NCBI RefSeq assembly: GCF_030813115.1
Contig: NZ_JAUSTY010000002.1
Span: forward strand, 248,001-312,000
Source of the DNA: Bacillus horti
Lineage (GTDB): Bacteria; Bacillota; Bacilli; Caldalkalibacillales; JCM-10596
Direction of reading: 5' to 3'
DNA length: 64,000 bases
Position numbers and translations under genes: made by a program. Below are positions 46,871 through 55,480 of this stretch, one piece after another (position 1 is the stretch's first letter; every line of letters starts with the position of its first letter). A model generated the notes under the pieces. That model saw nothing but the letters and a program-made list of their open reading frames with translations. It had not been told where the DNA came from and ran no database searches.

Positions 46871-47668
46871 ATGACCAAAGATGTAAATCATCATCCACAG
46901 AAAAAGGAATGGTATCTCGAATATCAAATACATAAGAATCGCCCTGGACTACTTGGAGATATATCCTCTTTACTAGGAATGCTACAAATAAACATTAATT
47001 CAATTAATGGTGTTGATGTGGATCGCAGAGGGATGCTTCTGCAAAGCGATGATGATGATCGAATTGAGCTTTTGCAAAACTTGCTTGAACGTGTAAACAA
47101 TATTACTGTGACTAAGCTAAGACACCCTCGCATAAGAGATCGACTTGCAGTTAGACACGGAAAATATATTGAACGTGATGAAGATGATAAGAAAACCTTT
47201 CGCTTTGTTCGGGACGAATTGGGTATTTTAGTTGATTTTTTAGGAGAAATTTTTAAGAAGGAAGGTCATCAATTAGTCGGTATAAGAGGCATGCCACGCG
47301 TAGGGAAAACAGAATCCATTGTTGCTTCAAGTGTTTGTGCTAACAAACGTTGGTCGTTTGTATCTTCTACATTACTTAGACAAACTGTAAGAAATCAAAT
47401 GGCAGATGATGAGCTATCTCCTGATCATGTTTTTATTATTGATGGAATTGTATCTGCGTTACGATCTACTGAAAAGCATCATATTTTAGTTCGTGATGTT
47501 ATGCGTTTACCTGCTACGAAAGTGATTGAGCACCCCGATATTTTTGTACGAGAAACAGAGTTCACCATTGATGATTTTGATTATATTATTGAGTTAAGGA
47601 ATAATCCTGAAGAGGAAATTGAATACGAGGCGATGAATCGGAATTTTTCTAGTTTTGATATGAATTAG
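46871..47668 (+). CDS. ymfK: DUF3388 protein, YmfK
   Basis: This 265-residue cytoplasmic protein has an N-terminal ACT-like segment (EYQIHKNRPGLLGDISSLLGML) and, near the middle, GIRGMPRVGKTES that resembles a nucleotide-binding P-loop. AAGGAAG abuts ATG 46865 but is seven bases before ATG 46871, so the latter is preferred. It precedes rodZ by a short gap. No function is known for YmfK. Confidence 0.9.
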   Translation: MTKDVNHHPQKKEWYLEYQIHKNRPGLLGDISSLLGMLQININSINGVDVDRRGMLLQSDDDDRIELLQNLLERVNNITVTKLRHPRIRDRLAVRHGKYIERDEDDKKTFRFVRDELGILVDFLGEIFKKEGHQLVGIRGMPRVGKTESIVASSVCANKRWSFVSSTLLRQTVRNQMADDELSPDHVFIIDGIVSALRSTEKHHILVRDVMRLPATKVIEHPDIFVRETEFTIDDFDYIIELRNNPEEEIEYEAMNRNFSSFDMN

Positions 47669-47682
47669 CGGAGGTGAACGGG

Positions 47683-48597
47683 TTGTCTGAGTTAGGAAAG
47701 CTATTGAAGCAAAAGCGGCTGGAGCAGGATATCTCTATGGAGAAGCTTCAGGAAGAAACAAAAATTAGAAAACGATATATCGAAGCGATTGAACAGGGCG
47801 AATATAATATTTTACCTGGGCAATTTTATGCCCGTGCGTTTATAAAAAGCTATGCTGAAGCCGTTGGGTTAAATCCCGAGGAAATTTTGCAGGAGTATGC
47901 CAAGGAGGTTCCTCAGATTCCCACAGGACCTATCGAACCGGTGCCATCAAGAAGGACGAAAAATATTAAAACACGTTCACCGATCGTCGGAAAATGGACA
48001 TCTAGGATACTTTTCTATGCTTTTGCTATAATGGTGTTTTTTGTTGTGTATTTAGTGCTCGTAAATTTAAATATTTTTGGTGATGATCCGAATCAAACTC
48101 AGGATCCAAATACGGCTGGTCCTGGTATTGATGGTAACGTAGGTGAAAATACTCCTCCACCAGGCTTAGGAGGTAACGGTGGGAATGGAGATAATAATGG
48201 AAATGGCTCTTCAGATGATGGTCCAGATGAAATAGATGAAGTGGAAGAGCTAGAGCCTGAATGGACGTATGTAGGGACGGAAAATAGAACATCGACTTAT
48301 CGCTATGAGAATGCGGATGAAATGAACGTAACGGTAAGAGCGGTCAATGGGAATATATGGATGGAAATAACAGATGATGAAAGTGGAGAAAAAATTGCAA
48401 CGAACTTTACTGTAGCTAATCAGCAGGAAGAAACATGGGATTTATCTGAGTATAATGTAGTAGATTTTCGTTTTGGAAACACGGCTTCTGTTGAGTTATT
48501 AATTAACGGAGAGGTCGTAGATTTGTCAGATATCCCGAATAGGGGAACTTCAATTAACCTTATCATTGAGTTTGTTTCCTCTTCAACAGATGAATAA
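47683..48597 (+). CDS. rodZ: RodZ-like cell-shape protein (YmfM)
   Basis: RodZ links the MreB cytoskeleton to the membrane. The N-terminal helix-turn-helix (ELGKLLKQKRLEQDISMEKL ... YARAFIKSYAEAVGLNP) is followed by a basic stretch, a single membrane helix near residue 110 and a Gly/Asn/Asp-rich linker. The C-terminal beta domain is of the DUF4115 kind. GCGGAGGTG lies just before TTG 47683; GTG 47674 falls within that site, so TTG is the start. The linker's Gly-Asn-Asp content is unusual. Confidence 0.93.
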   Translation: MSELGKLLKQKRLEQDISMEKLQEETKIRKRYIEAIEQGEYNILPGQFYARAFIKSYAEAVGLNPEEILQEYAKEVPQIPTGPIEPVPSRRTKNIKTRSPIVGKWTSRILFYAFAIMVFFVVYLVLVNLNIFGDDPNQTQDPNTAGPGIDGNVGENTPPPGLGGNGGNGDNNGNGSSDDGPDEIDEVEELEPEWTYVGTENRTSTYRYENADEMNVTVRAVNGNIWMEITDDESGEKIATNFTVANQQEETWDLSEYNVVDFRFGNTASVELLINGEVVDLSDIPNRGTSINLIIEFVSSSTDE

Positions 48598-48757
48598 CAC
48601 CAGAGGATTTTAACTACTCAAGATAATTATTGAGAATCATGGAGGGTTAAATGGATAGAGAAGAATATCATGATTAGGTAGAGGTTCTCTGCCTAATCTG
48701 TACATAGATTTGATAAAGAATACTTTAAACAAAGAACTAAAGGGAGCTGAGAAGAAT

Positions 48758-49249
48758 ATGGCAAAGGATAATTCGTTTGATATCGTTTCTGAGATCAATC
48801 TACAAGAGGTGGATAATGCTATTCAGCAAACGAAAAAAGAAATTGAAAATCGTTATGATTTTAAGGGCAGTAAGAGTGAGCTGAAAAGAGATGAGCAAAA
48901 GCTCACCATTACATCTGAGGACGAATATAAAATTAACAGTGTAGTCGACATTTTACAATCCAAATTGATTAAAAGACAGGTATCCATAAAAGCATTACAT
49001 TATGGGAAGGTTGAACCTGCTTCAGGGGGTATGGCAAGACAGCAAATTGACCTAGTACAAGGAATTGATCAGGATCGGGCGAAGAAAATCACCAAGCTTG
49101 TTAAAGAATCTAAAATAAAGGTACAGGTGCAAATACAGGGTGAACAGTTAAGAGTGAGTGGAAAAAATAGAGATGACTTGCAGCAGGTTATGCAAATGAT
49201 TCGAGAATCGGATCTAGATATTCCTGTTCAATTCGTGAACTATAGATAA
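48758..49249 (+). CDS. YajQ family nucleotide-binding protein
   Basis: This 163-residue protein is of the YajQ/DUF520 family, small proteins with two similar RNP-like folds; members bind nucleotides, in some cases cyclic di-[24 protein letters not shown] at the N-terminus and [17 protein letters not shown] are family hallmarks. ATG 48758 follows AAGGGAGCTGAG; a start 48 bases earlier has no ribosome site. It is between rodZ and pgsA, where B. subtilis has no such gene. Confidence 0.92.
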   Translation: MAKDNSFDIVSEINLQEVDNAIQQTKKEIENRYDFKGSKSELKRDEQKLTITSEDEYKINSVVDILQSKLIKRQVSIKALHYGKVEPASGGMARQQIDLVQGIDQDRAKKITKLVKESKIKVQVQIQGEQLRVSGKNRDDLQQVMQMIRESDLDIPVQFVNYR

Positions 49250-49263
49250 ACCAATAGCTTATC

Positions 49264-49328
49264 GACCCTTTTAAATGTTAATGGCCATGAATTACATGGA
49301 GATTGACAAGCTAAAGGGTCTATTTTTT
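49264..49328 (+). terminator. Probable terminator after yajQ
   Basis: GACCCTTT (49264) pairs with AAAGGGTC, with an inner CCATG/CATGG hairpin between them and TATTTTTTT following. The long loop lowers confidence. Confidence 0.6.
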
Positions 49329-49421
49329 TGAAACGGAAAAAGCTCATTTTTGACACTGCTAGCGCTGATATATTATACTGAAAAGAGTAGTGTCGCGAGC
49401 TTACTATTGGAGGAACGTTGA

Positions 49422-50012
49422 ATGAATTTAGCAAACAGAATAACTTTGGCACGGATTTTTTTAGTCCCAATTATCATGTTTTTTTTGTTAGTGAGGTTTG
49501 ATTGGGGGCAGTTTACGTTTGCTGATGTTACTCTTACATACTCTGAAATCTTGGCTACACTCATCTTTATTTTAGCAGCTAGTACTGATGGTCTAGATGG
49601 GTATATCGCTAGAAAAAGAAATATGGTTACAAACCTTGGGAAATTTTTAGACCCCTTAGCAGATAAGCTGTTAATTACGGCAGCTTTAATTTCCTTGGTA
49701 GAGCTTGGAAGTGTAGCAGCATGGATGGCTATTCTGATTATTAGCCGAGAATTTGCTGTTACTGGTTTACGGTTGGTTGCTGCTGCAGATGGGCAGGTTA
49801 TTGCGGCAAGTAACATGGGAAAGCTTAAAACAATTATTCAAATTGTTGCGATATGTGCCGTTATGCTGAATAATTTTCCTTTTGGATTAATCAATATTCC
49901 TTTTGATTCGTTTGCGATGTGGATAGCTGTTCTGATTACGATGATTTCAGGTGTAGATTATTTTATTAAAAACAAAAATGTTATTCAATTCAAAACATCT
50001 GTGCATAAATAA
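49422..50012 (+). CDS. pgsA: CDP-diacylglycerol-glycerol-3-phosphate 3-phosphatidyltransferase
   Basis: PgsA makes phosphatidylglycerol phosphate, the first step to phosphatidylglycerol. This polytopic 196-residue protein carries the CDP-alcohol motif D(x)2DG(x)2AR(x)8G(x)3D(x)3D, seen as DGLDGYIARKR and GKFLDPLADK. TTGGAGGAACG precedes the ATG. It sits before cinA as in B. subtilis, with its own terminator between. Confidence 0.95.
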   Translation: MNLANRITLARIFLVPIIMFFLLVRFDWGQFTFADVTLTYSEILATLIFILAASTDGLDGYIARKRNMVTNLGKFLDPLADKLLITAALISLVELGSVAAWMAILIISREFAVTGLRLVAAADGQVIAASNMGKLKTIIQIVAICAVMLNNFPFGLINIPFDSFAMWIAVLITMISGVDYFIKNKNVIQFKTSVHK

Positions 50013-50025
50013 TCTGTATAGTCTT

Positions 50026-50060
50026 AAAGCAGAAAGGAACTTTCTTCTTTCTGCTTTTTT
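50026..50060 (+). terminator. Terminator after pgsA
   Basis: AAAGCAGAAAG pairs with CTTTCTGCTTT around GAACTTTCTT and runs into a T tract, immediately before the cinA ribosome site. Confidence 0.9.
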
Positions 50061-50075
50061 CAGAGGGTGATGATG

Positions 50076-51317
50076 ATGAGAGCCGAAATTATTGCAATAG
50101 GCACGGAGCTACTATTAGGACAGATAGTCAACACAAATGCTCAGTTTTTATCTGAGCAGCTAGCCGCTTTGGGAATCCCTGTGTATTATCATAGCGTAGT
50201 AGGGGACAACCCGGAACGTTTGAAAAAACAAATCGAGATATCCGCTGAGAGATCTAGCCTACTCATTTTTACCGGTGGTCTTGGTCCTACGAAGGATGAT
50301 TTAACGAAGGAAACGTTAGCAGAGTTTGTCAACCGGAAGCTTGTTTTGGATGAAGCAGCCATGAACTCCATTACTCAATTTTTCTCTGAACGAAATGTCA
50401 CCATGACTGAAAATAACAAACGTCAGGCGATTGTTTTAGAGGGCTCTCATGTTTTGCACAATGAAACAGGACTTGCTCCAGGGATGGCTTTCCAGGAGGA
50501 TGAGACGTTGTATATGCTTTTACCTGGACCTCCTAAGGAACTAAGACCTATGTTTATCCATTTTGGGATACCTTATCTTAGTACTTTTCTCCCGGAGAAA
50601 AAAGTAGTACATTCGAAGGTTATGCGCTTTTGTGGAATAGGTGAGTCTGCACTGGAAACGGAGTTATTAGATCTAATTGACCAGCAAACTAGCCCAACAA
50701 TAGCTCCTTTAGCTAAAGATGGGGAAGTAACTCTGCGTTTAACCAGTTATGCAAAGAGTGTGTCAGAGGCCGAACAAGAAATGGAGGAGCTTGTAGCTGA
50801 AATTCAGTCAAGAGTGGGACCATTTTTATATGGCTGGAATGAGGAATCCCTGGAGCAGGTGGCTGTGAACAAGCTTCAGGTTAAAGGATACACTGTTGCC
50901 TTTGCCGAAAGCTGTACGGGAGGCTTACTAAGTTCCTTTATTACTCGAGCTGAGGGAGCCTCTAAGGTTTTTCAAGGCTCAGTGGTATGTTATTCAAATG
51001 AGATTAAGAATCGTCAGTTAAATGTTCCGCAGATCGTTTTAGATAAAGAGGGAGCGGTGAGCGAGAAGACAGCTTCCATTATGGCTCAGGAAATCCGCAA
51101 GCTTTATCATTCTGATGTTGGGATTTCTATTACTGGAGTAGCGGGACCTACGACACAGGAAGATAAGCCAATTGGCCTAGTTTTTGTAGGCTTTGCTTTG
51201 CCAGATCGTACCTTTGTAAAAGAGCTACGTTTGGGAGGACAAAGGGACTCTATTCAGATTCGTGCAGCCAAACAAGCGTTGTACACCCTTATTCGTGAAC
51301 TAGATAGCGAACAGTAG
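50076..51317 (+). CDS. cinA: CinA family competence/damage-inducible protein
   Basis: CinA joins an N-terminal MoeA/MogA-like domain (IGTELLLGQIVNTNAQFL, FTGGLGPTKDD) to a C-terminal amidohydrolase of the PncC type (FAESCTGGLLSSFIT, GVAGPTTQEDKPIGLV), which deamidates NMN. Length (413 residues) is usual. A run GTG-ATG-ATG-ATG at 50067 follows GAGGG; spacing favours the last or the one before it, and I took 50076. In many Firmicutes it is cotranscribed with recA; here a DEAD-box helicase gene lies between. Confidence 0.94.
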   Translation: MRAEIIAIGTELLLGQIVNTNAQFLSEQLAALGIPVYYHSVVGDNPERLKKQIEISAERSSLLIFTGGLGPTKDDLTKETLAEFVNRKLVLDEAAMNSITQFFSERNVTMTENNKRQAIVLEGSHVLHNETGLAPGMAFQEDETLYMLLPGPPKELRPMFIHFGIPYLSTFLPEKKVVHSKVMRFCGIGESALETELLDLIDQQTSPTIAPLAKDGEVTLRLTSYAKSVSEAEQEMEELVAEIQSRVGPFLYGWNEESLEQVAVNKLQVKGYTVAFAESCTGGLLSSFITRAEGASKVFQGSVVCYSNEIKNRQLNVPQIVLDKEGAVSEKTASIMAQEIRKLYHSDVGISITGVAGPTTQEDKPIGLVFVGFALPDRTFVKELRLGGQRDSIQIRAAKQALYTLIRELDSEQ

Positions 51318-51431
51318 TAATGGATTTATGTCGGTCATTTCCCTTAATAAAGAAGGTCTTGAGGAAGAAACGCCCTTGAAGATACGTGGCGTTGATACAG
51401 GAAAAGAAAGATAGAAGGTGGAACAGAATAT

Positions 51432-53051
51432 ATGTCTAATTTTACAGATTTCAACTTACAGCAGCAGGTTATTAAAGCGATTAATGATATGGGCTTTGAA
51501 GAGCCATCTCCAATTCAGGAAACATGTATTCCTGCTATTTTAGAAGGAGGAGATGTTGTTGGCCAAGCGCAAACAGGGACAGGAAAAACAGCAGCATTTG
51601 GTATTCCCGTAATTGAAAAAACGACTCACTCTTCTAAAGTACAGGCGTTAATCCTTACTCCAACTAGGGAGCTTGCTATTCAAGTATCTGGTGAGCTTAA
51701 GAAAATTGCTAAATATAAAAGAACGCGTACACTGCCTATCTATGGAGGACAATCCATTGGCCACCAAATCAGGGCGTTAAAGCAGGGAGTGCACGTGGTC
51801 ATTGGAACACCTGGACGTGTTTTAGATCATATCCGTAGACGGACACTTGATTTAAGTGATGTCAAAATGCTTGTCCTAGATGAAGCGGATGAAATGCTAG
51901 ACATGGGCTTCATTGATGATATCGAAATGATATTGAAGCAGGTCAATCGTGAGAGACAAACATTATTATTCTCTGCAACAATGCCTCCAGAAATTAAAAA
52001 GCTATCACATCGTTATATGCAAGAGCCGAAGTATGTTTCTATTAGCCATAATGAAGTTGTTGCTCCATTAATTGATCAGTTTTACTATAAGGTTTTAGAA
52101 CGGAATAAACTAGAAAGCCTTTGCCGTGTATTAGATAGTCAGGAAATTGATTTAGGGATTATTTTCTGTCGGACAAAGCGTGGTGTTGATGAACTATCTG
52201 AGCACTTGCAAGCTCGAGGCTATTTAACAGATGGTTTACATGGAGATCTTTCCCAAGCACAGCGGGATAAAGTGATGAAGGCGTTTAGAGATTCAACGAT
52301 TGAGTTCTTAATTGCTACAGATGTAGCAGCTAGAGGAATAGATGTTGAAAATGTCTCTCACGTTATTAACTATGATATTCCTCAGGATCCGGAAAGCTAC
52401 GTTCATCGGATTGGGAGAACAGGACGTGCAGGTCGTAAAGGTTTAGCGATTACACTGGTTACTCCAAGAGAGATGACACATTTGCGTTCAATTGAAAACA
52501 AGATTAATCATCCTTTGCAGCCTAGAGATTTACCTAGCCTTGAAGAGATTACCGGAAAACAGCAGGAAAATTGGAAGCGCCAGATTGTTGAGCAGCTTCA
52601 GAATAATGAACATTATGATTTGTTCGAGCAAATGCTAGATGAATTGACAGATGAGCATGAGCCACGTCAAATTGCTAAGGCTTTAATGTCTATGGTCTTT
52701 AGTCAGCACCTTCCGGCAAGTGATGAGGATGTGTATGACTTCGGTGAAACGGGAGCCTCTAAAGGTATGGTTCGTTTCTTTATGAATGTTGGTCGCAATA
52801 TTAACATGAATCCAAAGAGCCTTGCTGAAGAAATCTCAGACTTAGTCGGAATCTCTGGAAAGTTAATTGGTCGGATTGATATCTTTGAGAAGTTTACCTT
52901 TATTGAGATTCCTGAGGATGTAGCTCCATTTGTCTATGAAGCATTAAAGCATTCCAGAATTCATGGGGCACGAGTGAAAATGGAGCCTGCGAAGCCTAGG
53001 CCTCCAAGAGAAAGACGGGAATATACACCGGCTTCGAAAAAAAGAGAATAA
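51432..53051 (+). CDS. DEAD-box RNA helicase with C-terminal DbpA-like RNA-binding domain
   Basis: This ATP-dependent RNA helicase (539 aa) has the Q motif (PSPIQETCIPAI), AQTGTGKT, LDEADEML, SAT and HRIGRTGR. A family-specific tail with VRFFMNVGRNINMNPKSLAEEI and GRIDIFEKFTFIEIP is the DbpA/CsdA RNA-binding fold, ending in a basic RPPRERRE stretch. It resembles DeaD/DbpA/CshA proteins used in ribosome assembly and cold growth. GAAGGTGGAAC lies ahead of the ATG. Its place between cinA and recA is unlike B. subtilis. I give no symbol because the paralogue cannot be fixed. Confidence 0.95.
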   Translation: MSNFTDFNLQQQVIKAINDMGFEEPSPIQETCIPAILEGGDVVGQAQTGTGKTAAFGIPVIEKTTHSSKVQALILTPTRELAIQVSGELKKIAKYKRTRTLPIYGGQSIGHQIRALKQGVHVVIGTPGRVLDHIRRRTLDLSDVKMLVLDEADEMLDMGFIDDIEMILKQVNRERQTLLFSATMPPEIKKLSHRYMQEPKYVSISHNEVVAPLIDQFYYKVLERNKLESLCRVLDSQEIDLGIIFCRTKRGVDELSEHLQARGYLTDGLHGDLSQAQRDKVMKAFRDSTIEFLIATDVAARGIDVENVSHVINYDIPQDPESYVHRIGRTGRAGRKGLAITLVTPREMTHLRSIENKINHPLQPRDLPSLEEITGKQQENWKRQIVEQLQNNEHYDLFEQMLDELTDEHEPRQIAKALMSMVFSQHLPASDEDVYDFGETGASKGMVRFFMNVGRNINMNPKSLAEEISDLVGISGKLIGRIDIFEKFTFIEIPEDVAPFVYEALKHSRIHGARVKMEPAKPRPPRERREYTPASKKRE

Positions 53052-53094
53052 ATGTTCGTAAAATCTATTGGCAAACGATAAAAAAAAGAGTATG

Positions 53095-53142
53095 ATAAGA
53101 GTATGTTAAAGCGAAGTGCTTGAACGTACTCTTATTCTTTTT
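53095..53142 (+). terminator. Terminator after the DEAD-box helicase
   Basis: ATAAGAGTATGTTAAAGC pairs with GCTTGAACGTACTCTTAT, with one mismatch and G-U pairs, around GAAGT, then T-rich TCTTTTT. It separates the helicase from recA. Confidence 0.88.
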
Positions 53143-53254
53143 AGCAACATGATGTTTAAGAGATAAGTGGATATAGTGTGTAGCTTCAAGCAGAAATGCT
53201 GTTAAAAATAGCTGTAAAAAATAAAAAGAATCTTAATTTAAGGAGAGTTGTCAC

Positions 53255-54307
53255 ATGTCAGATCGTCGTGCTGCGTTAGATATGGCGTTACGTCAAATCG
53301 AAAAACAATTTGGAAAAGGCTCTATTATGAAAATGGGAGAGCAAATTGATAACCTTCAAGTCCCTACAATGTCTAGTGGAGCTTTAGCGCTGGATATTGC
53401 TTTAGGGGTAGGTGGATATCCACGAGGTCGTGTTGTGGAAATCTATGGACCTGAATCCTCAGGTAAAACGACTGTTGCTTTACATGCTATTGCAGAGGTT
53501 CAACGTAACGGAGGACAGGCTGCTTTTATAGATGCTGAGCATGCTCTTGACCCGGTCTATGCTAGAAAGCTAGGAGTTAACATTGATGAGCTTCTATTAT
53601 CTCAACCTGATACAGGAGAGCAAGCGCTAGAGATTGCAGAGGCTCTTGTGCGAAGTGGTGCTGTTGATATCATTATTATTGACTCAGTAGCTGCTCTTGT
53701 CCCTAAGGCAGAGATTGAGGGAGAAATGGGTGACTCCCACGTTGGTCTTCAAGCAAGGCTAATGTCACAGGCACTACGTAAGCTTTCAGGTGCTATTAAT
53801 AAATCCAAAACGATTGCTGTATTCATCAACCAAATCCGTGAAAAGGTTGGCGTGATGTTCGGGAATCCTGAAACAACTCCAGGTGGACGTGCCCTAAAGT
53901 TCTACGCTAGTGTTCGCTTAGAGGTACGCCGTGCAGAAACTATTAAACAAGGCAATGATATGATAGGAAATAAAACAAAAATTAAAGTTGTAAAGAACAA
54001 GGTGGCTCCTCCGTTTAAGCAAGCTGAGGTAGACATTGTATACGGTGAAGGGATTTCTCGTGAGGGTAGCATTATCGATATCGGTTCAGAGTTGGATATT
54101 GTACAAAAAAGCGGAGCGTGGTATGCGTATAACGACCAGCGCTTAGGCCAAGGTCGTGAAAATGCAAAGCAGTTCCTTAAAGAAAATCCTGAAGTTTGCT
54201 TAACGATTGAGAATAGGATTAGAGAGCACTATGATTTAAATCAGTCTGGAACAGCTCCAGCTGAGACAGGGCAGGACCCAGATGAATTGGTTTTAGATTT
54301 GGAATAG
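53255..54307 (+). CDS. recA: Recombinase RecA
   Basis: RecA coats single-stranded DNA, drives strand exchange and activates LexA cleavage. The 350-residue protein has GPESSGKTT (Walker A), the [11 protein letters not shown] Walker B strand, [19 protein letters not shown] in loop L1 and [17 protein letters not shown] further on, with an acidic C-terminal tail. AAGGAGAG lies before the ATG. No GAACnnnnGTTC LexA site was seen in the region upstream. It ends with a clear terminator. Confidence 0.98.
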   Translation: MSDRRAALDMALRQIEKQFGKGSIMKMGEQIDNLQVPTMSSGALALDIALGVGGYPRGRVVEIYGPESSGKTTVALHAIAEVQRNGGQAAFIDAEHALDPVYARKLGVNIDELLLSQPDTGEQALEIAEALVRSGAVDIIIIDSVAALVPKAEIEGEMGDSHVGLQARLMSQALRKLSGAINKSKTIAVFINQIREKVGVMFGNPETTPGGRALKFYASVRLEVRRAETIKQGNDMIGNKTKIKVVKNKVAPPFKQAEVDIVYGEGISREGSIIDIGSELDIVQKSGAWYAYNDQRLGQGRENAKQFLKENPEVCLTIENRIREHYDLNQSGTAPAETGQDPDELVLDLE

Positions 54308-54329
54308 GATATACTTATACTTAGCTACT

Positions 54330-54358
54330 ATCCCGCTTAATATTAAGCGGGATTTTTT
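54330..54358 (+). terminator. Terminator after recA
   Basis: ATCCCGCTTAAT pairs perfectly with ATTAAGCGGGAT and is followed by TTTTT. Confidence 0.93.
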
Positions 54359-54363
54359 ACAGT

Positions 54364-54490
54364 CTAAGAATTTATAAAATTTGATACAATGATTTCTTCA
54401 AATTTTATAAATTCTGGCTGCATGTAAAAGCTTCCTCTAATGATGGATTAGACGACTTCCTCGAGAAGGCTTCGATAGAAGCTTTTCTTA
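54364..54490 (+). repeat. MITE-like dispersed element, copy B
   Basis: This copy runs from CTAAGAATTTATAAAATTTG to AGAAGCTTTTCTTA in the same order as copies A and C, with about 20 substitutions. The first stem (AATTTATAAAATTTGA / TCAAATTTTATAAATT) has compensating changes on both arms compared with the others, so pairing is kept. It lies between recA and recX. Confidence 0.82.
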
Positions 54491-54596
54491 CAGTTAGTGA
54501 GCACAGATTAGAGCAAGAAATCGGGATAGAAGGTAACAATATATAGCTCTGGACAAATTAAGAGTCAAGGGCGTAAGGAAGGAGAAGCACGGACGC

Positions 54597-55262
54597 ATGT
54601 GTATGGAGCAGGAGCATAACCCTAAACAAACAGGAACCATTTCTAAAATTGAAGTCCAAAAAAAGAATAAACAACGCTATAACATCTACATAGACGGAGA
54701 CTATGCTTTTGCCGTACATGAAGACATTCTCATTTCTCAGAGATTACAAAAAGGGAAAGAGATTACAGCCAGTGAACTAGATGTGATTACAGCAGAAGAG
54801 CAGTATAAGAAGGCTGAAAGAGCTGCTTATCACTATCTAAGCTATCGTCCAAGAACAAGGAAAGAAATCAAAGATTCTCTATTGAGAAAGGATGTTGAAG
54901 CTGGGATTGTAGAGCAGATTTTGGATAAGCTTGAGACGGAAGGATATATCAACGATTTGGACTTTGCTTTACGCTGGGTTTCTGAGCGTATACAGCTGAA
55001 GCTGAAAGGACCACTCGTATTAAAAGAAGAGCTAAGGCAAAAAGGAATCTCCTCTAGGGATATAGCCGAAGCGTTAGGACAGCTTGAATATGAGGAGCAA
55101 GTTGACGCCTGTATGAGGCTTGCTGAAAAAAAGTGGGATCAGGTGAAGAAAAGATACACTGAAAAAAGAGAACAGAAGCATAAACTCATGATGTATTTGC
55201 AGAGAAGAGGTTTTTCCTTTGAGGTTATTCAGCCTGTTATACAAAGACTGGAAGAGTCTTGA
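54597..55262 (+). CDS. recX: Regulatory protein RecX
   Basis: RecX binds RecA filaments and tunes recombination. This 221-residue, basic, helical protein has the three-helix tandem repeats: AAYHYLSYRPRTRKEIKDSL, EGYINDLDFALRWVSERI and RQKGISSRDIAEAL, with a short beta N-terminus (QRYNIYIDGDYAFAVHED). It lies behind recA, as in Brevibacillus-type genomes; B. subtilis keeps recX elsewhere. Starts at 54597 and 54603 are both possible after AAGGAAGGAG. Confidence 0.93.
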   Translation: MCMEQEHNPKQTGTISKIEVQKKNKQRYNIYIDGDYAFAVHEDILISQRLQKGKEITASELDVITAEEQYKKAERAAYHYLSYRPRTRKEIKDSLLRKDVEAGIVEQILDKLETEGYINDLDFALRWVSERIQLKLKGPLVLKEELRQKGISSRDIAEALGQLEYEEQVDACMRLAEKKWDQVKKRYTEKREQKHKLMMYLQRRGFSFEVIQPVIQRLEES

Positions 55263-55342
55263 CAGCGTTATAGGACAACCTTTACAATTAAGGAGTACGT
55301 TTATCTTAATATTGAAAGCTTAAATTGTTCATATGGCTTGAC

Positions 55343-55387
55343 TTTATGTTCGTATATGATACGTCAATGTTGTATATGTACGTCAAC
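55343..55387. promoter_or_regulatory. Direct-repeat region upstream of rny
   Basis: TATATGATACGTCAA (55353-55367) and TATATGTACGTCAA (55373-55386) are near-identical direct repeats 20 bases apart, each preceded by TGTTCG or TGTTG. Outside them are TTGTTCA and TGAACAA as inverted flanks. The layout resembles a protein-binding site near a promoter. Confidence 0.45.
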
Positions 55388-55480
55388 TGAACAAATGGTT
55401 TGAAGAAAGACTTATTTACAAATGAGTTAGGCAGAAACGAACCTATTTACCCAACATTATAGCAAGAGGAGGTGAAGAGA

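Noticed and set aside
49373-49816. A 147-codon minus-strand frame over pgsA
   Set aside because: It is the complement of the pgsA membrane-helix codons; pgsA has the full CDP-alcohol motif.
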